Positions 46,898-55,728 of a stretch of 64,000 bases of DNA are shown piece after piece. The stretch is from the NCBI GenBank assembly GCA_046291695.1, contig JBKBSO010000009.1, positions 1-64,000 on the forward strand. The letters run 5' to 3'. Source of the stretch: PNNG01 sp046291695. GTDB lineage: Bacteria; Bacteroidota; Bacteroidia; UBA7662. The number at the start of each line of letters is the position of its first letter. Within the stretch, counting starts at the first letter, position 1. The position numbers and the translations under genes were made by a program. The notes beneath the pieces are model-generated. The model saw only the letters and a list, made by a program, of their open reading frames with translations, ran no database searches and was not told where the DNA came from.

Positions 46898-47980
46898 ATG
46901 AAGATACTTGATTGGTACATCATAAAAAAATTCATCGGGAGCTACCTCTTTGCCCTGGGTATTTTCATTGCCATTGCGGTAGTATTCGATCTCACCGAAA
47001 AGATCGATAATTTACTCAAAGAGGGTGCAAGCATGGAGGCCATACTCCTCAAGTATTACCTCAACTTTATCCCCTATTATGCCAATTTATTCAGCCCATT
47101 TTTCACCTTCATTTCGGTTATATTTTTCACCTCTAAATTAGCCAGTAAGAGTGAGGTGGTAGCGATACTGAGCAGTGGTGTGAATTTCAGACGCTTTATG
47201 CTGCCCTATTTGATGGCTGCAGCCCTGATTGCTGTGGCTAATTGGTATTTGGCTAGCTGGTTATTACCCCCTGCCAACAAAGTTCGTATCGATTTTGAAA
47301 ACCAGTACATTCGAGGCACTTACCACTACAATAAGCGTAACATCCACTTTCAGCTTGAACCGGGCAAACTGGCTTACCTCGAAACCTATTCGTCGCCCGA
47401 CAGCGCCGGCTTTCGGTTTACACTCGAAAACATCGAAGGAGGCGAGTTACGCTCCAAATTAATGTGCGAGCGTATACGTTGGAAATCCGATTTACAAAAG
47501 TGGCATCTCGAAAGTTGCGTGTTGCGCGAACTGCCCAGCGAGCATGAGGAAAATATCCGTTTTTTTCCGGGCATCGATACCAGTTTAGGCTTTACCCCTA
47601 AGGATTTTAGCCGCCCCCTTGTGGAAGATGCTGCCCTGCTCAACAATCGTGAACTAGACGAATTTATTAAACGAGAACTTCTGAAAGGGAATGCCAGCGT
47701 TGCCCCTTATGTGCTCGAAAAACATAACCGAATCTCCATCGCTTTCGCCACCTTTATCCTCACCATCATGGGGGTAAGCTTGTCGTCGCGCAAAGTTCGA
47801 GGGGGCATTGGCTTGCAGATAGCCCTAGGTCTGGGCCTCTGCTTTTTGTATATCATGATGATTAGATTTACGCTTACCTTTGCTACCAAAGGCAATATGC
47901 CGCCCTTGCTGGCTTCGTGGACGCCGAATATTATTTTTGGTTTTTTAGCTTATTACCTCTACCGTGTTGCTCCAAAATAA
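46898..47980 (+). CDS. LptF/LptG-family lipopolysaccharide export permease
   Basis: 360 residues from ATG 46898 (MKILDWYIIKKFIGSYLFAL). Six membrane helices, three N-terminal and three C-terminal, around a periplasmic beta-jellyroll (about 130-270), with the family start LDWYIIKKFIGSY and the KHNRISIAFATFILTIMGVSLSSRKVRGGIG cytoplasmic/membrane segment. It forms the permease that moves LPS from the inner membrane to the Lpt bridge, with LptB. First gene of an operon with an EamA transporter and a hydrolase; overlaps the next by 17 bases. Confidence 0.92.
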   Translation: MKILDWYIIKKFIGSYLFALGIFIAIAVVFDLTEKIDNLLKEGASMEAILLKYYLNFIPYYANLFSPFFTFISVIFFTSKLASKSEVVAILSSGVNFRRFMLPYLMAAALIAVANWYLASWLLPPANKVRIDFENQYIRGTYHYNKRNIHFQLEPGKLAYLETYSSPDSAGFRFTLENIEGGELRSKLMCERIRWKSDLQKWHLESCVLRELPSEHEENIRFFPGIDTSLGFTPKDFSRPLVEDAALLNNRELDEFIKRELLKGNASVAPYVLEKHNRISIAFATFILTIMGVSLSSRKVRGGIGLQIALGLGLCFLYIMMIRFTLTFATKGNMPPLLASWTPNIIFGFLAYYLYRVAPK

Positions 47981-48881
47981 ACAAGCCGCGCTCGTTGAGT
48001 TACATTTTGTGGTCTTTATCTGGGGGTTCACGGCCATATTAGGTAAACTCATTTCGCTTGAAGCCCTGCAATTGGTATGGTATCGCATGATATTGGCCCT
48101 CCTGGGAGTTTATGCGTTCGCCAAATACAGCAAAGTTGGGCTAAAACTTCCACTACGCGAACAATTGGCCCTGGCTGGCACCGGGCTCATCATTGCTGCA
48201 CATTGGCTTACCTTTTACCATGCCATCAAAATCTCGAATGTATCGGTAACCCTGGCCTGCTTTTCATCAGGTGCTTTCTTCGCTTCTATCTTCGAACCCC
48301 TGCTCTACAAACGTAAAATTATTTGGTACGAAATGCTGCTAGGAGTGGTAGCCATCCTGGGGCTGTACCTCATTTTTAGCTTCGAATCAAACTACTTGGC
48401 GGGCATGCTCACCGCCATTTTTTCAGCATCTCTGTCGGCTCTTTTCGCGGTAATTAACGGTAGATATGCCCAGCGCTACAATGCCGCTGTGGTATCGGTG
48501 TACGAAATGGCCGGCGGAATACTGGGATTAAGCCTGCTCATGCTCGCAGGCACTTCTTACGCAAGCGGCAGCTACCAACTGAATGACTCCGATTTAGGCT
48601 ATTTGCTGATTTTGGCGGTGGCCTGCACCGCCTACCCCTTTATTGCCAGCATCAGGCTGATGCGGCAAATTACACCCTATACCTTTGTTTTATCGGTAAA
48701 TATGGAACCGATTTATGGTATCGTATTGGCCTACTTTATTTTTGGAGATAGCGAAAAAATGACAGGACAGTTTTACCTGGGCACCACCGTTATTCTGGGC
48801 ACCTTATTCGCCAATGCCATCTTAAAGCATTATTACCGCAAAAAAGCCGAAAAAATTGGAACCTTCGCTGCGCAAACTTGA
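47964..48881 (+). CDS. EamA/DMT-family transporter
   Basis: 305 residues from GTG 47964, ten predicted membrane helices in two EamA repeats (VELHFVVFIWGFTAILGKLI and the second-half LAGMLTAIFSASLSALFAVINGRY). The C-terminal repeat contains YTFVLSVNMEPIYGIVLAYFIFGD, typical of the drug/metabolite transporter superfamily. Substrate cannot be predicted. It overlaps lptG by 17 bases and the following hydrolase gene by 26. Confidence 0.88.
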   Translation: MLLQNKQAALVELHFVVFIWGFTAILGKLISLEALQLVWYRMILALLGVYAFAKYSKVGLKLPLREQLALAGTGLIIAAHWLTFYHAIKISNVSVTLACFSSGAFFASIFEPLLYKRKIIWYEMLLGVVAILGLYLIFSFESNYLAGMLTAIFSASLSALFAVINGRYAQRYNAAVVSVYEMAGGILGLSLLMLAGTSYASGSYQLNDSDLGYLLILAVACTAYPFIASIRLMRQITPYTFVLSVNMEPIYGIVLAYFIFGDSEKMTGQFYLGTTVILGTLFANAILKHYYRKKAEKIGTFAAQT

Positions 48882-49506
48882 AGTTAAACGAACGGCCAAT
48901 GTGTACCTTTTAGGGGAAGCAAATGGCAACATTACCCGGCTTTGGCTGGTTTTGCATGGCTACGCGCAGCACCCGGCTTATTGGATAAAAAAATTTGGCC
49001 CGCTTGCCCAAACCAATCAACTGGTAGTAGCTCCCGAAGGCTTATCGAAGTTTTATATGCAAGGCAATAACGGTAAGGTGGGTGCCAGTTGGATGACCAA
49101 AGACGAACGTGCCGATGAAATTAAAGATTATTTGAACTATCTAAACCAACTCATCACCCAGCTCAAAGAGGAATTCCCGCAAGCTAAAATCGTGCTACTA
49201 GGCTTTTCACAAGGAGGCGCTACAGCTGCACGTTTGTTAAGCGAAAATCCAGTGGTCCATGCCCTGATCATTTGGTCAGCTGTTTTTCCGGAGGATTTGT
49301 TAAAACCAATACCCATGCACCAAATCCCTACTTGGCTGGTATATGGCATGAAAGACCCTTACCTCCAAGCTCAACAACGCGAAGAACTGCTGGCGCACTA
49401 CCGCCAACACCTGCCTGCGCTTAAGCTGCTGGCATTTGAGGGCGGACATGATATTGACCCTACTACCTTGTTGCAATTACAAACACAAATCCTTGAATAC
49501 TGTTGA
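48856..49506 (+). CDS. Alpha/beta hydrolase (phospholipase/carboxylesterase type)
   Basis: 216 residues. Nucleophile elbow LLGFSQGGATAARLL, the Asp in YGMKDPYL and His in FEGGHDIDP form the expected triad of the YtpA/carboxylesterase-2 group. No signal peptide. There is no ATG in the right frame near the start, so a TTG at 48856 or a non-ATG codon nearby is used; this leaves the exact start uncertain. It overlaps the EamA gene by 26 bases, in an operon with lptG. Confidence 0.82.
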   Translation: MEPSLRKLEVKRTANVYLLGEANGNITRLWLVLHGYAQHPAYWIKKFGPLAQTNQLVVAPEGLSKFYMQGNNGKVGASWMTKDERADEIKDYLNYLNQLITQLKEEFPQAKIVLLGFSQGGATAARLLSENPVVHALIIWSAVFPEDLLKPIPMHQIPTWLVYGMKDPYLQAQQREELLAHYRQHLPALKLLAFEGGHDIDPTTLLQLQTQILEYC

Positions 49507-49527
49507 ATTGCAGCTTATATTCGTGGT

Positions 49528-49995
49528 ATGAAGCAGTCTTTTGGCCTGATTGTACTTTTTTGGCTTTCGATAAATTGCCTCTACGGCCAATCGCAAGAGC
49601 AGCAAACCTCCGATAATCAGATCGCATTCAGCATAGATGCCAACTTTAGCCCCGAAGCACTGGATGAGTTGATTCTACGACTCAAAAACGCAGGGATTCA
49701 ACTGGAACTAAGCCAAACCGGTTATTGTAATGGCTATTTACGGATCCTTAGAGGTGAAATTAAAGGCACCGACGGCCGCAGTATGGGCTTTGAAACCAAT
49801 GCCTTACGACGCCTTACTGTGATTTTGGAAATGCAAAAAAAAGAACTGGGGGTACAAAGTATACGGCTTAAAAACCGTTGGCGTAAATGTCACCAAACCG
49901 ACGATACCCCGGAAACTGATGAAGCGCCCGAACGCCAACCTGTTATACACATTCATCTGAAGCAAGGAGGCAATTGCCAAAAACCCGACGCTTAA
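49528..49995 (+). CDS. Small exported protein with a BlaR1-tail-like segment
   Basis: 155 residues with a signal peptide (MKQSFGLIVLFWLSINCLYGQ). The segment IDANFSPEALDELILRLKNAGIQLELSQTGYCNGYLRIL (in parts) resembles repeats at the C-terminus of Bacteroidota M56/BlaR1-type membrane proteins, but no peptidase domain is present. The C-terminal third is acidic and Pro-rich (DDTPETDEAPERQP). I do not assign a function. A TATATTCG box ends four bases before the ATG. The stop overlaps the convergent DUF58 gene by four bases. Confidence 0.75.
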   Translation: MKQSFGLIVLFWLSINCLYGQSQEQQTSDNQIAFSIDANFSPEALDELILRLKNAGIQLELSQTGYCNGYLRILRGEIKGTDGRSMGFETNALRRLTVILEMQKKELGVQSIRLKNRWRKCHQTDDTPETDEAPERQPVIHIHLKQGGNCQKPDA

Positions 49996-50906
49996 TATAA
50001 CTTTCCGCGCTTGAGCAGATAGGGCATGAGCACTTGCTCAAATCCCTTACTGATGTCGGCCTCTATGTATTCAATTTTATACTGACCACAGCGTAAAAGC
50101 AATTCCTGCTTAAACGCCCCCGCCTTTTCACGATACACTTTTTGCACCGCTGTAGGATTCAACCGCAACTCCTCCCCGCTCTCCATATCTACAAATACAT
50201 GCGGCCGATTGGCATAATTAAGTTCCAACTCATGGGCCTTGTCGAGCACATGAAAGAGCAATACCTCGTGCTTGTTGTAGCGCAGGTGCTGTAAGGCGGC
50301 AAAAAGGGCTTCGGTATGGGTACCTGGCTCAAACATATCGCTAAAAATCACGATAAGCGATCGCGGATGTGCCGTTTCGGCAATTTCATGCAAAGCAGCC
50401 ACAGCACGCGTCGACGAGCTGGAAGCCCGCTCCGATTGCAACAAACGCTCAAGCTCACCCAACAAAACCTTATGATGTGTGGGGTTCGAACGTGCCTTTA
50501 AACTTATGCGCATCTGACTGTCGAACACCGACAAGCCCACAGCATCGCGCTGCCGCTTAAATAAATTCAAAAGCACCGCAGCAGCATACACCGAAAAATG
50601 CAATTTATTCGGTCGGCCCTCAGGAAAAAACATAGAGCCCGAGGCGTCAATCACCAGCTGGCAGCGCAAATTGGTTTCTTCCTCAAATCGTTTTACGAAA
50701 AGCTTTTCGGTGCGGGCGTACAACTTCCAGTCGATGTTGCGCGTGCTTTCACCCGTATTGTACAATCGATGCTCGCTGAACTCCACCGAAAAGCCGTGGT
50801 ACGGACTTTTGTGCAATCCCGTTATAAATCCTTCGACCACCTGTCGGGCCAAAAACTCCAGGTTATCAAAAGCAGCTAATTGTTCGAGCGAGAGTTGTTG
50901 CGACAT
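49992..50906 (-). CDS. DUF58 protein (von Willebrand-like domain)
   Basis: 304 residues, cytoplasmic. The DUF58 signature YNTGESTRNIDWKLYARTEKLFVKRFEEETNL lies near residues 50-80, followed by a vWA-like fold with a MIDAS-like DASGSMFFPEG. DUF58 proteins generally work with MoxR AAA+ ATPases in envelope-related or chaperone operons; no moxR is adjacent here. Terminal motif RYNKHEVLLFHVLDK fits the family. Confidence 0.9.
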   Translation of the reverse strand: MSQQLSLEQLAAFDNLEFLARQVVEGFITGLHKSPYHGFSVEFSEHRLYNTGESTRNIDWKLYARTEKLFVKRFEEETNLRCQLVIDASGSMFFPEGRPNKLHFSVYAAAVLLNLFKRQRDAVGLSVFDSQMRISLKARSNPTHHKVLLGELERLLQSERASSSSTRAVAALHEIAETAHPRSLIVIFSDMFEPGTHTEALFAALQHLRYNKHEVLLFHVLDKAHELELNYANRPHVFVDMESGEELRLNPTAVQKVYREKAGAFKQELLLRCGQYKIEYIEADISKGFEQVLMPYLLKRGKLY

Positions 50907-50988
50907 GTAGATGATTTAATCCTTTACTTAATTTTTGGCACGTACCAGCCCCGTCAAAGGACAAACAAATATATCAGTTTCCTGTGCT

Positions 50989-51339
50989 TTATTTCGCAAT
51001 TTCCGCCACCCGATGCCGAATCATCCGATCAATTAATTCAATAGGCAATTCTTTTTGATGGGGAAATTGCACCGAACCCTTGCCTTGTTTATAGGCTTTC
51101 AACTCATCTGCAAAACTGGCATGGGTGTTGGGTAAGGCATACAGTCCCAGGTGGTGGTGGTAGGCATCGAAATACAGCAGCACTTTGCCATGCAGGCGGT
51201 AGGCAGGCATGCGGTAGGCCAGGCGTTCTTCAACTTCGGGTGCGATGCTAGCCACCAAAGCGCGAATTTGTTGCATGCGCGCTTGGATGTCGGCGCTGAA
51301 AGCAGCAATGTGTGCGTCTACTTCCGGGTGCTGCTTCAT
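50989..51339 (-). CDS. DUF1801/YdhG-like protein
   Basis: 116 residues with the fold pattern of the DUF1801/iron-chaperone-like group: IQARMQQIRALVASIAPEVEERLAYRMPAYRLHGKVLLYFDAYHHHLGLYALPN, and the C-terminal KGSVQFPHQKELPIELIDRMIRHRVAEI. No signal peptide. Function in bacteria is uncertain. It overlaps the upstream SRPBCC gene by four bases in a three-gene operon. Confidence 0.85.
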   Translation of the reverse strand: MKQHPEVDAHIAAFSADIQARMQQIRALVASIAPEVEERLAYRMPAYRLHGKVLLYFDAYHHHLGLYALPNTHASFADELKAYKQGKGSVQFPHQKELPIELIDRMIRHRVAEIAK

Positions 51340-52199
51340 GAAGCTTTTTCACACATTTGATGCAGTTTTTGAAGGGCAGGCGGCCAAAATTCTTGCATCC
51401 AGCTTTCGAATTGCGGTGCCACTTCGGCCATCACTCGCAAACGTGTGCCACCCTCCATGGGCTCGAAATAGTAATTCTCTTCGGCTCCGGCCCATTGGGC
51501 TACCGATTGATCGAAGCGCACTTCCTGGCCTTTTTGGATATCGCCTTCGTGCACAATACACACCTGCTTACCGGCTTCAAACAAGCGGATTTTACTCAGC
51601 ATCCCGCCTACGGTGCCATCGCCATCCACCCCTAAAAACCGCATGCTGGCCCCGGTTTCCCAAACGCCTTCGAAATGCGAATTGGCGTTAAAGGGCTTGG
51701 TCCATTCCCGATAGCCTTTATCCGAAAACATCATATTGCAGAGCTCTTCAGGAGCAATGGGATAGTCGTGCTCGAAATGCATCTCCACCAAAGGCTCGAG
51801 ACTTGCGGTATAAAGCGCAAATTGATCGAGAATGGCCTGCCAGCCTTGGCGCTGCTGCTCGGCATCGTGATCGGTGGCGGCTTCAAAATTGTGCCACACC
51901 CTGATCCCGCTATCGGTGGGTTCAATCCTGAATTCCACCTTACGGCTGTCGTTTAAATGGTAAGCAATGCGCTGGCGGTGTTCAATTTGTTCGAACTGGC
52001 CCTCGAAATCAAATGACCCACTGCCATCGCGGGCAGCCATGTGGTATTTGAAATGGCCACCTGCTTGCAAATTATTTTCGGCTGTTGGACAATGCCAGCT
52101 TTCGTGGGCAAAATTCCAATTGATGATGTGTGCCGGCTGGGTAAAACTACGCCAGGCCTGTGCTGCAGGCAGCTGCAAATCGACAAATAGCTGTATCAT
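51336..52199 (-). CDS. Two-domain SRPBCC/AHSA1-like protein
   Basis: 287 residues made of two START-like halves: residues 1-135 with the AHSA1 entry IQLFVDLQLPAAQAWRSFTQPAHIINWNFAHESWHCPTAENNLQAGGHFKYHM (read in parts) and LVEMHFEHDYPIAPEELCNMMFSDKGYREW opening the second half at about 150. SRPBCC proteins bind hydrophobic ligands or act as Hsp90-activator-like factors. Neighbours on both sides are DUF1801 proteins, separated by one base upstream and overlapping four bases downstream. Confidence 0.85.
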   Translation of the reverse strand: MIQLFVDLQLPAAQAWRSFTQPAHIINWNFAHESWHCPTAENNLQAGGHFKYHMAARDGSGSFDFEGQFEQIEHRQRIAYHLNDSRKVEFRIEPTDSGIRVWHNFEAATDHDAEQQRQGWQAILDQFALYTASLEPLVEMHFEHDYPIAPEELCNMMFSDKGYREWTKPFNANSHFEGVWETGASMRFLGVDGDGTVGGMLSKIRLFEAGKQVCIVHEGDIQKGQEVRFDQSVAQWAGAEENYYFEPMEGGTRLRVMAEVAPQFESWMQEFWPPALQKLHQMCEKAS

Positions 52200-52200
52200 T

Positions 52201-52596
52201 TCAAAAAAGTTTTTCGAGTTGGCCCTTGCGTTTAATCAGGTTTTTATAATCCCACTGTATGCGGGCCGCTTCCTCGAGCCAGGCTGGCAATGGAATTTGC
52301 TGCGGCTCGTCGGGATGGCGAAAGCGATATTCGGCAGCTTTGAATGTTCCTTCGGGCGATAAACCGGGGGTGGTAAACGACTGTCCGCTCCAAAACAACA
52401 AACGTATGCCCAACTTCAGCAAGCTGTAGCCCACAATCGGATTATCGTTGATGAACCAAACCGGATGCGCATGCCAAATTTTAGCCTCGGCCTGGGGCAG
52501 ATGGCGTTCAATCATTTCGGCAAGCTGTTCGCAAATGAGCCGATGATCGGGAGCAAAGTTAGCGGCGTAAGCAGTGATGGATGGGTGTAAAGGCAT
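52201..52596 (-). CDS. DUF1801-domain protein
   Basis: 131 residues from Met at 52596 (MPLHPSITAYAANFAPDHRLIC); a Met two codons earlier is equally possible. Family segments: AEMIERHLPQAEAKIWHAHPVWFINDNPIVGYSLLKLGIRLLFWSGQSF (in parts) and the C-terminal PLPAWLEEAARIQWDYKNLIKRKG. First gene of the DUF1801-SRPBCC-DUF1801 operon. The role is unknown. Confidence 0.82.
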   Translation of the reverse strand: MPLHPSITAYAANFAPDHRLICEQLAEMIERHLPQAEAKIWHAHPVWFINDNPIVGYSLLKLGIRLLFWSGQSFTTPGLSPEGTFKAAEYRFRHPDEPQQIPLPAWLEEAARIQWDYKNLIKRKGQLEKLF

Positions 52597-52674
52597 AAGC
52601 ACTGCAATGTATTAAATTTTCCCCTATACATCACACCCCAAGCCGAAAGCCTACGACAACAGCAAGAGAAAAGC

Positions 52675-52709
52675 AAAAAAAATCCCGACCATTATAAACG
52701 CGGCCGAGA
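52675..52709 (-). terminator. Intrinsic terminator of the small T9SS cargo gene
   Basis: On the - strand, TCTCGGCC (52709-52702) pairs with GGTCGGGA (52690-52683; six Watson-Crick and two wobble pairs) around an 11-base loop, followed by an eight-T run (52682-52675). It follows the stop of the T9SS gene directly. Confidence 0.7.
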
Positions 52710-52716
52710 CTTTTGC

Positions 52717-53628
52717 TTAGCGGCTAATCAACAACCGCTCAGTTCGTATCTGCGATTCACTTCGAAACTGCAGCAGGTACATGCCGGCTTGGAACCCTTG
52801 CAAACCCAGACTTTGGCTGCCGGGCTGCAGCTGTCCTGCAAGCAGCAAACGTCCTTGCACATCGTGCAGTTCGTAGGTCACTTCCTGTTGATTGTTGTTT
52901 TCGAGCCGCAACTCGCTTTGTGCCGGGTTGGGGAAAAAGCGCACTTGCTGCAATAACCGATTTTCGGCTACGCTGCTGGCGGTCAAAAAATCGCAAGCCA
53001 CCTGCATCAAATTCACCGACAAGGCAGCATCTTCATAACACCGAAGTCCGCCATCCCATTCGGGAATAATGGTCAACGGCTGTGGTGTGAGCAAAAATGT
53101 ACTGCCTATTTTTTCGAGGTAAGGCCCATGGAAGCCGTATGGGGTAAAATTAAAATTGTTATCGACCAAGGAGGTGGTGTAAAAACTGCGTACTGTATCT
53201 CCTGCTATGACCAATGGTACAATGGAGTCGGCCACCGCTTGCCAATGCGTTTGCGCCGGATCGAAAGCCGGGAATTCAGCAGGCACATCAAAAGTAAGGG
53301 TATCGCCTACCTGGACATTCAACATATACAAGGGCGAAAAGCGCTGCAAAGTGGTATGGTAGTAAAAAACCGTATCATTGGCTTCGTACACGTACACATC
53401 GGCCAGGTTTTGCATCCCACTCACCGCATGCCTGCTTTGCTTGATTAGGCGGCAACTTTGACCATTTATCAAGGTATCTTTGGTAACCTCATACAATCGA
53501 TAGGCACCAAAACGAGGCGTGGCACCTCCCAAAGAAGAATCGTAATACCATTTGGCACCCACAGGCGCAAAATTTTGGGCCAGGGTTGCTGTGCTACACA
53601 GCATCAGACAAAAGAAGAGGTGTTTCAT
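52717..53628 (-). CDS. Small exported protein with T9SS sorting domain
   Basis: 303 residues from Met at 53628 (MKHLFFCLMLCSTATLAQ, a signal peptide); a Met nine codons earlier is less likely. The body (about 20-215) begins FAPVGAKWYYDSSLGG, a beta-rich domain often seen at the start of T9SS proteins of unknown function. The last 75 residues are a type A sorting domain (FFPNPAQSELRLEN, YELHDVQGRLLLAG, GMYLLQFRS). Probably a surface-attached or secreted protein; no catalytic motif seen. Confidence 0.85.
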   Translation of the reverse strand: MKHLFFCLMLCSTATLAQNFAPVGAKWYYDSSLGGATPRFGAYRLYEVTKDTLINGQSCRLIKQSRHAVSGMQNLADVYVYEANDTVFYYHTTLQRFSPLYMLNVQVGDTLTFDVPAEFPAFDPAQTHWQAVADSIVPLVIAGDTVRSFYTTSLVDNNFNFTPYGFHGPYLEKIGSTFLLTPQPLTIIPEWDGGLRCYEDAALSVNLMQVACDFLTASSVAENRLLQQVRFFPNPAQSELRLENNNQQEVTYELHDVQGRLLLAGQLQPGSQSLGLQGFQAGMYLLQFRSESQIRTERLLISR

Positions 53629-53655
53629 GGTTGCAGGTTTTAGGGTTGATAACAT

Positions 53656-54068
53656 AAATCTACATCTAACATTTTACATTAGCAAAGATGTTTGTCATGA
53701 TTTTGTCAGTTTAAAATTTAATGTAGTTGACTTAAGCATTGAATAGCTGAAGTAACCGACTAGTAACCAGCGGAGTTTCTTTTTTATCGCATCCTTGGAG
53801 CCCAACCGCAACGTCGAGGGAGGCTTCGCTGCAGGTGCCGTTAGGAGGCCTAACTGTCCTGAACATGAAGCATTGGTGCAGAAAATGGCTTTTGTACAGG
53901 TGTCAGCTAGCGCTGCGCACTGAAATTCTCGGTGACGCAGTTATGGGCAATTGAGTAGTTAGTACATCAAGTACAAATGCATATTTCCTTAACTAAACAA
54001 CATTGGTTTAAGTTTGGTAATGCTCAATCCCCCCTTCGTGGCTAGTGACAAATGGTTCGATTGTGTGT
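53656..54068. other. 413-base intergenic region
   Basis: Nothing recognisable: no frame with family motifs, no tRNA, no clear hairpin. The left third is AT-rich, the middle G+C-rich; it may contain decayed sequence. Confidence 0.4.
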
Positions 54069-55352
54069 TCAATGCACCACCCGATTGAAAACAAAGCTTT
54101 GGGCTTTACCCTTTATTTCAACAACCACTTGAAGTTGAGCCATGTTTTGAATCTCATCGGCAAGTGCACACCAAGTGGCAGGATTCAGTTGGTCGACCTC
54201 CTGGTTATTGATTTTCAAAATACGTTCACCTACCTTCAACGATTGAGTAAGTTCGGTTTGCCAGACAAATTTGACCACTAACTCCCCTGATTTATTCAGA
54301 CCAAATTTAAGAGGAAACAGTTGAGGGCTTGTAAAAGTGCTATCGCTAATAGGTTGGAGAAACAGCTGGCCTGCTTGCGTGAAGACGGTTCCATTTCCTG
54401 TGTTAAAAGTCACAACGTACCTTTTCAACAACGAAGCTCCAAGCATGGGCTTGTGCGATGACCATACGGCTGGAACCTGAAGCAGCGACTGATCAGCCAA
54501 GAAGAGCGTATCCAGCACAGTACGGCTGATTTTACCAGCAGAACCTGCATTAAACCCGATGCTGTGTTCTCCGACACCGCGCCAAACCATTTGATCTTTA
54601 TGCTTTTTAGAAGATACTACATCCTCATTGAGTTCCACAAAACCGTGAAATCCGAAGTCCATCAGGGCATAAAAAGATTTGCCATATACTGCCGTCTGTA
54701 AAATCGGCAAGCCACTTCCTGTATAAAATACAGGTAGTTGGATTCCCGTAGGTACAAGCTCAAATGGCTTTTTGCTTAAACACAATTGACCTTTTACCGG
54801 ATCGATTTGCCAATTGCACAAATTGATGAGATTAGCCCCTAAAATGCCATCGATTTTGACACAAGCCACATCTGAAAGCCAATTCGTTTCATTTACCACG
54901 CAAAGAACATCCTTAAATGCCATGTCACCCAAATTCATGGAAGCCAACACCAAATCTTTCTTCATTTTTTTTCCTGTTACATCCTCTATGGGTGTCGTGG
55001 CCACTACGTTCATACCTGCTGCAATTTCTTTCGATAACATGCTCACCGATGCCCCTGTATCGAATAAAAAGAGAAAGGGCTTTCCATCTATGATCACTTC
55101 TACAAAAGGCAAATCAGTGCGTTGGTAGGTAATGGGCAAACATGCCAAGCTAGCGGAGTCGTTAGTCAAGTTGCCAAGCTGGAGGAGGCGTTTCAAATCA
55201 TAAGCTTGATTTTGCGCTTTGGCGTAGACAAAAAACAAGCATACCATCACCACTATCGACAGCCCTTTTTTAAAAACATATTGCAGCTGCTTTTGAGTTG
55301 AATTATTATTGCTAGGTATGATAGGGGTTAGTGGGTTTTGGTTGAACTGCAT
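54069..55352 (-). CDS. Exported retropepsin-like protein with PDZ domain, second site altered
   Basis: 427 residues from ATG at 55352; an in-frame TTG at 55370 lies next to the -7 box. A hydrophobic segment near residues 24-44 (signal peptide or anchor, ending VYAKAQ) precedes two retropepsin-like halves: FLFDTGASVSML, with an intact Asp-Thr-Gly, and FYALMDFGFHGFVEL, where the second motif reads Asp-Phe-Gly. The last 90 residues resemble a PDZ domain (LNKSGELVVKFVW, VGERILKINNQEV). With only one canonical motif, activity may need dimerisation or be lost. A relative of the protein at 7103-8110, which lacks the PDZ part. Confidence 0.82.
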   Translation of the reverse strand: MQFNQNPLTPIIPSNNNSTQKQLQYVFKKGLSIVVMVCLFFVYAKAQNQAYDLKRLLQLGNLTNDSASLACLPITYQRTDLPFVEVIIDGKPFLFLFDTGASVSMLSKEIAAGMNVVATTPIEDVTGKKMKKDLVLASMNLGDMAFKDVLCVVNETNWLSDVACVKIDGILGANLINLCNWQIDPVKGQLCLSKKPFELVPTGIQLPVFYTGSGLPILQTAVYGKSFYALMDFGFHGFVELNEDVVSSKKHKDQMVWRGVGEHSIGFNAGSAGKISRTVLDTLFLADQSLLQVPAVWSSHKPMLGASLLKRYVVTFNTGNGTVFTQAGQLFLQPISDSTFTSPQLFPLKFGLNKSGELVVKFVWQTELTQSLKVGERILKINNQEVDQLNPATWCALADEIQNMAQLQVVVEIKGKAQSFVFNRVVH

Positions 55353-55367
55353 GAGGGTTGCTTTATC

Positions 55368-55375
55368 CAAAGATA
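55368..55375 (-). promoter_or_regulatory. -7 box TATCTTTG for the retropepsin-PDZ gene
   Basis: On the - strand TATCTTTG, an exact TAnnTTTG, ends 15 bases before the ATG at 55352. It supports that start over the TTG at 55370. Confidence 0.5.
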
Positions 55376-55424
55376 ATCATTCCTAAAACATGGAGTACCG
55401 GAGGAGTCAAGTCACAATTTTCAG

Positions 55425-55551
55425 CGCTTGCTGATTTTGTTGAAGCTAATAGGGCGTTGCAAGTTGCATTTAAAACGGTCCATGCCCGCCGGCTGCTTTT
55501 TGAAATGTTTGTGCGATACCTTTTTGGCCCGCTCGCCCAACAGCTTAAAAC
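55425..55551 (-). pseudogene. DUF2805 gene fragment, 3' end only
   Basis: Read on the - strand it encodes FKLLGERAKKVSHKHFKKQP, then AGMDRFKCNLQRPISFNKIS, KR and a stop: the last 42 residues of a DUF2805 protein. By eye, about 118 of 127 bases match the 3' end of the intact gene at 56922-57048, without gaps, and the first 53 bases are identical. The frame is kept, but nothing homologous precedes it. A remnant left by duplication or insertion. Confidence 0.85.
55425..55551. repeat. Left direct repeat of the islet
   Basis: Same orientation as 56922-57048. The 1370 bases between the two copies contain the AT-rich gene pair. Confidence 0.85.
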
Positions 55552-55650
55552 ATCCAATTTTGAACTACTTGTGATCTAAAGATTGGGGAGTAATACATAT
55601 CTTGAATCGCCAAAAAAACTGTACCAGTTCATTGTATGTTATTTTTTTTT

Positions 55651-55658
55651 TACATTTG
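55651..55658 (+). promoter_or_regulatory. -7 box TACATTTG in the AT-rich islet
   Basis: Exact TAnnTTTG following a run of T, 70 bases before the lipoprotein ATG at 55729. Unlike most genes here this would give a leader of about 65 bases. Confidence 0.45.
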
Positions 55659-55728
55659 CAGCCATAGGTTGTTATATGGCCATATACATCTAAAAAAATG
55701 TATCAATGTAATTTAAAACTTAAAAACA

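Larger units (their letters stand above)
55371..55728. other. Spacer carrying the displaced DUF2805 3' end and the islet's left edge
   Basis: No complete gene. It contains the 127-base copy of a DUF2805 gene 3' end (55425-55551), then AT-rich sequence beginning around 55560 and a -7 box at 55651-55658 for the following lipoprotein gene. Confidence 0.6.
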
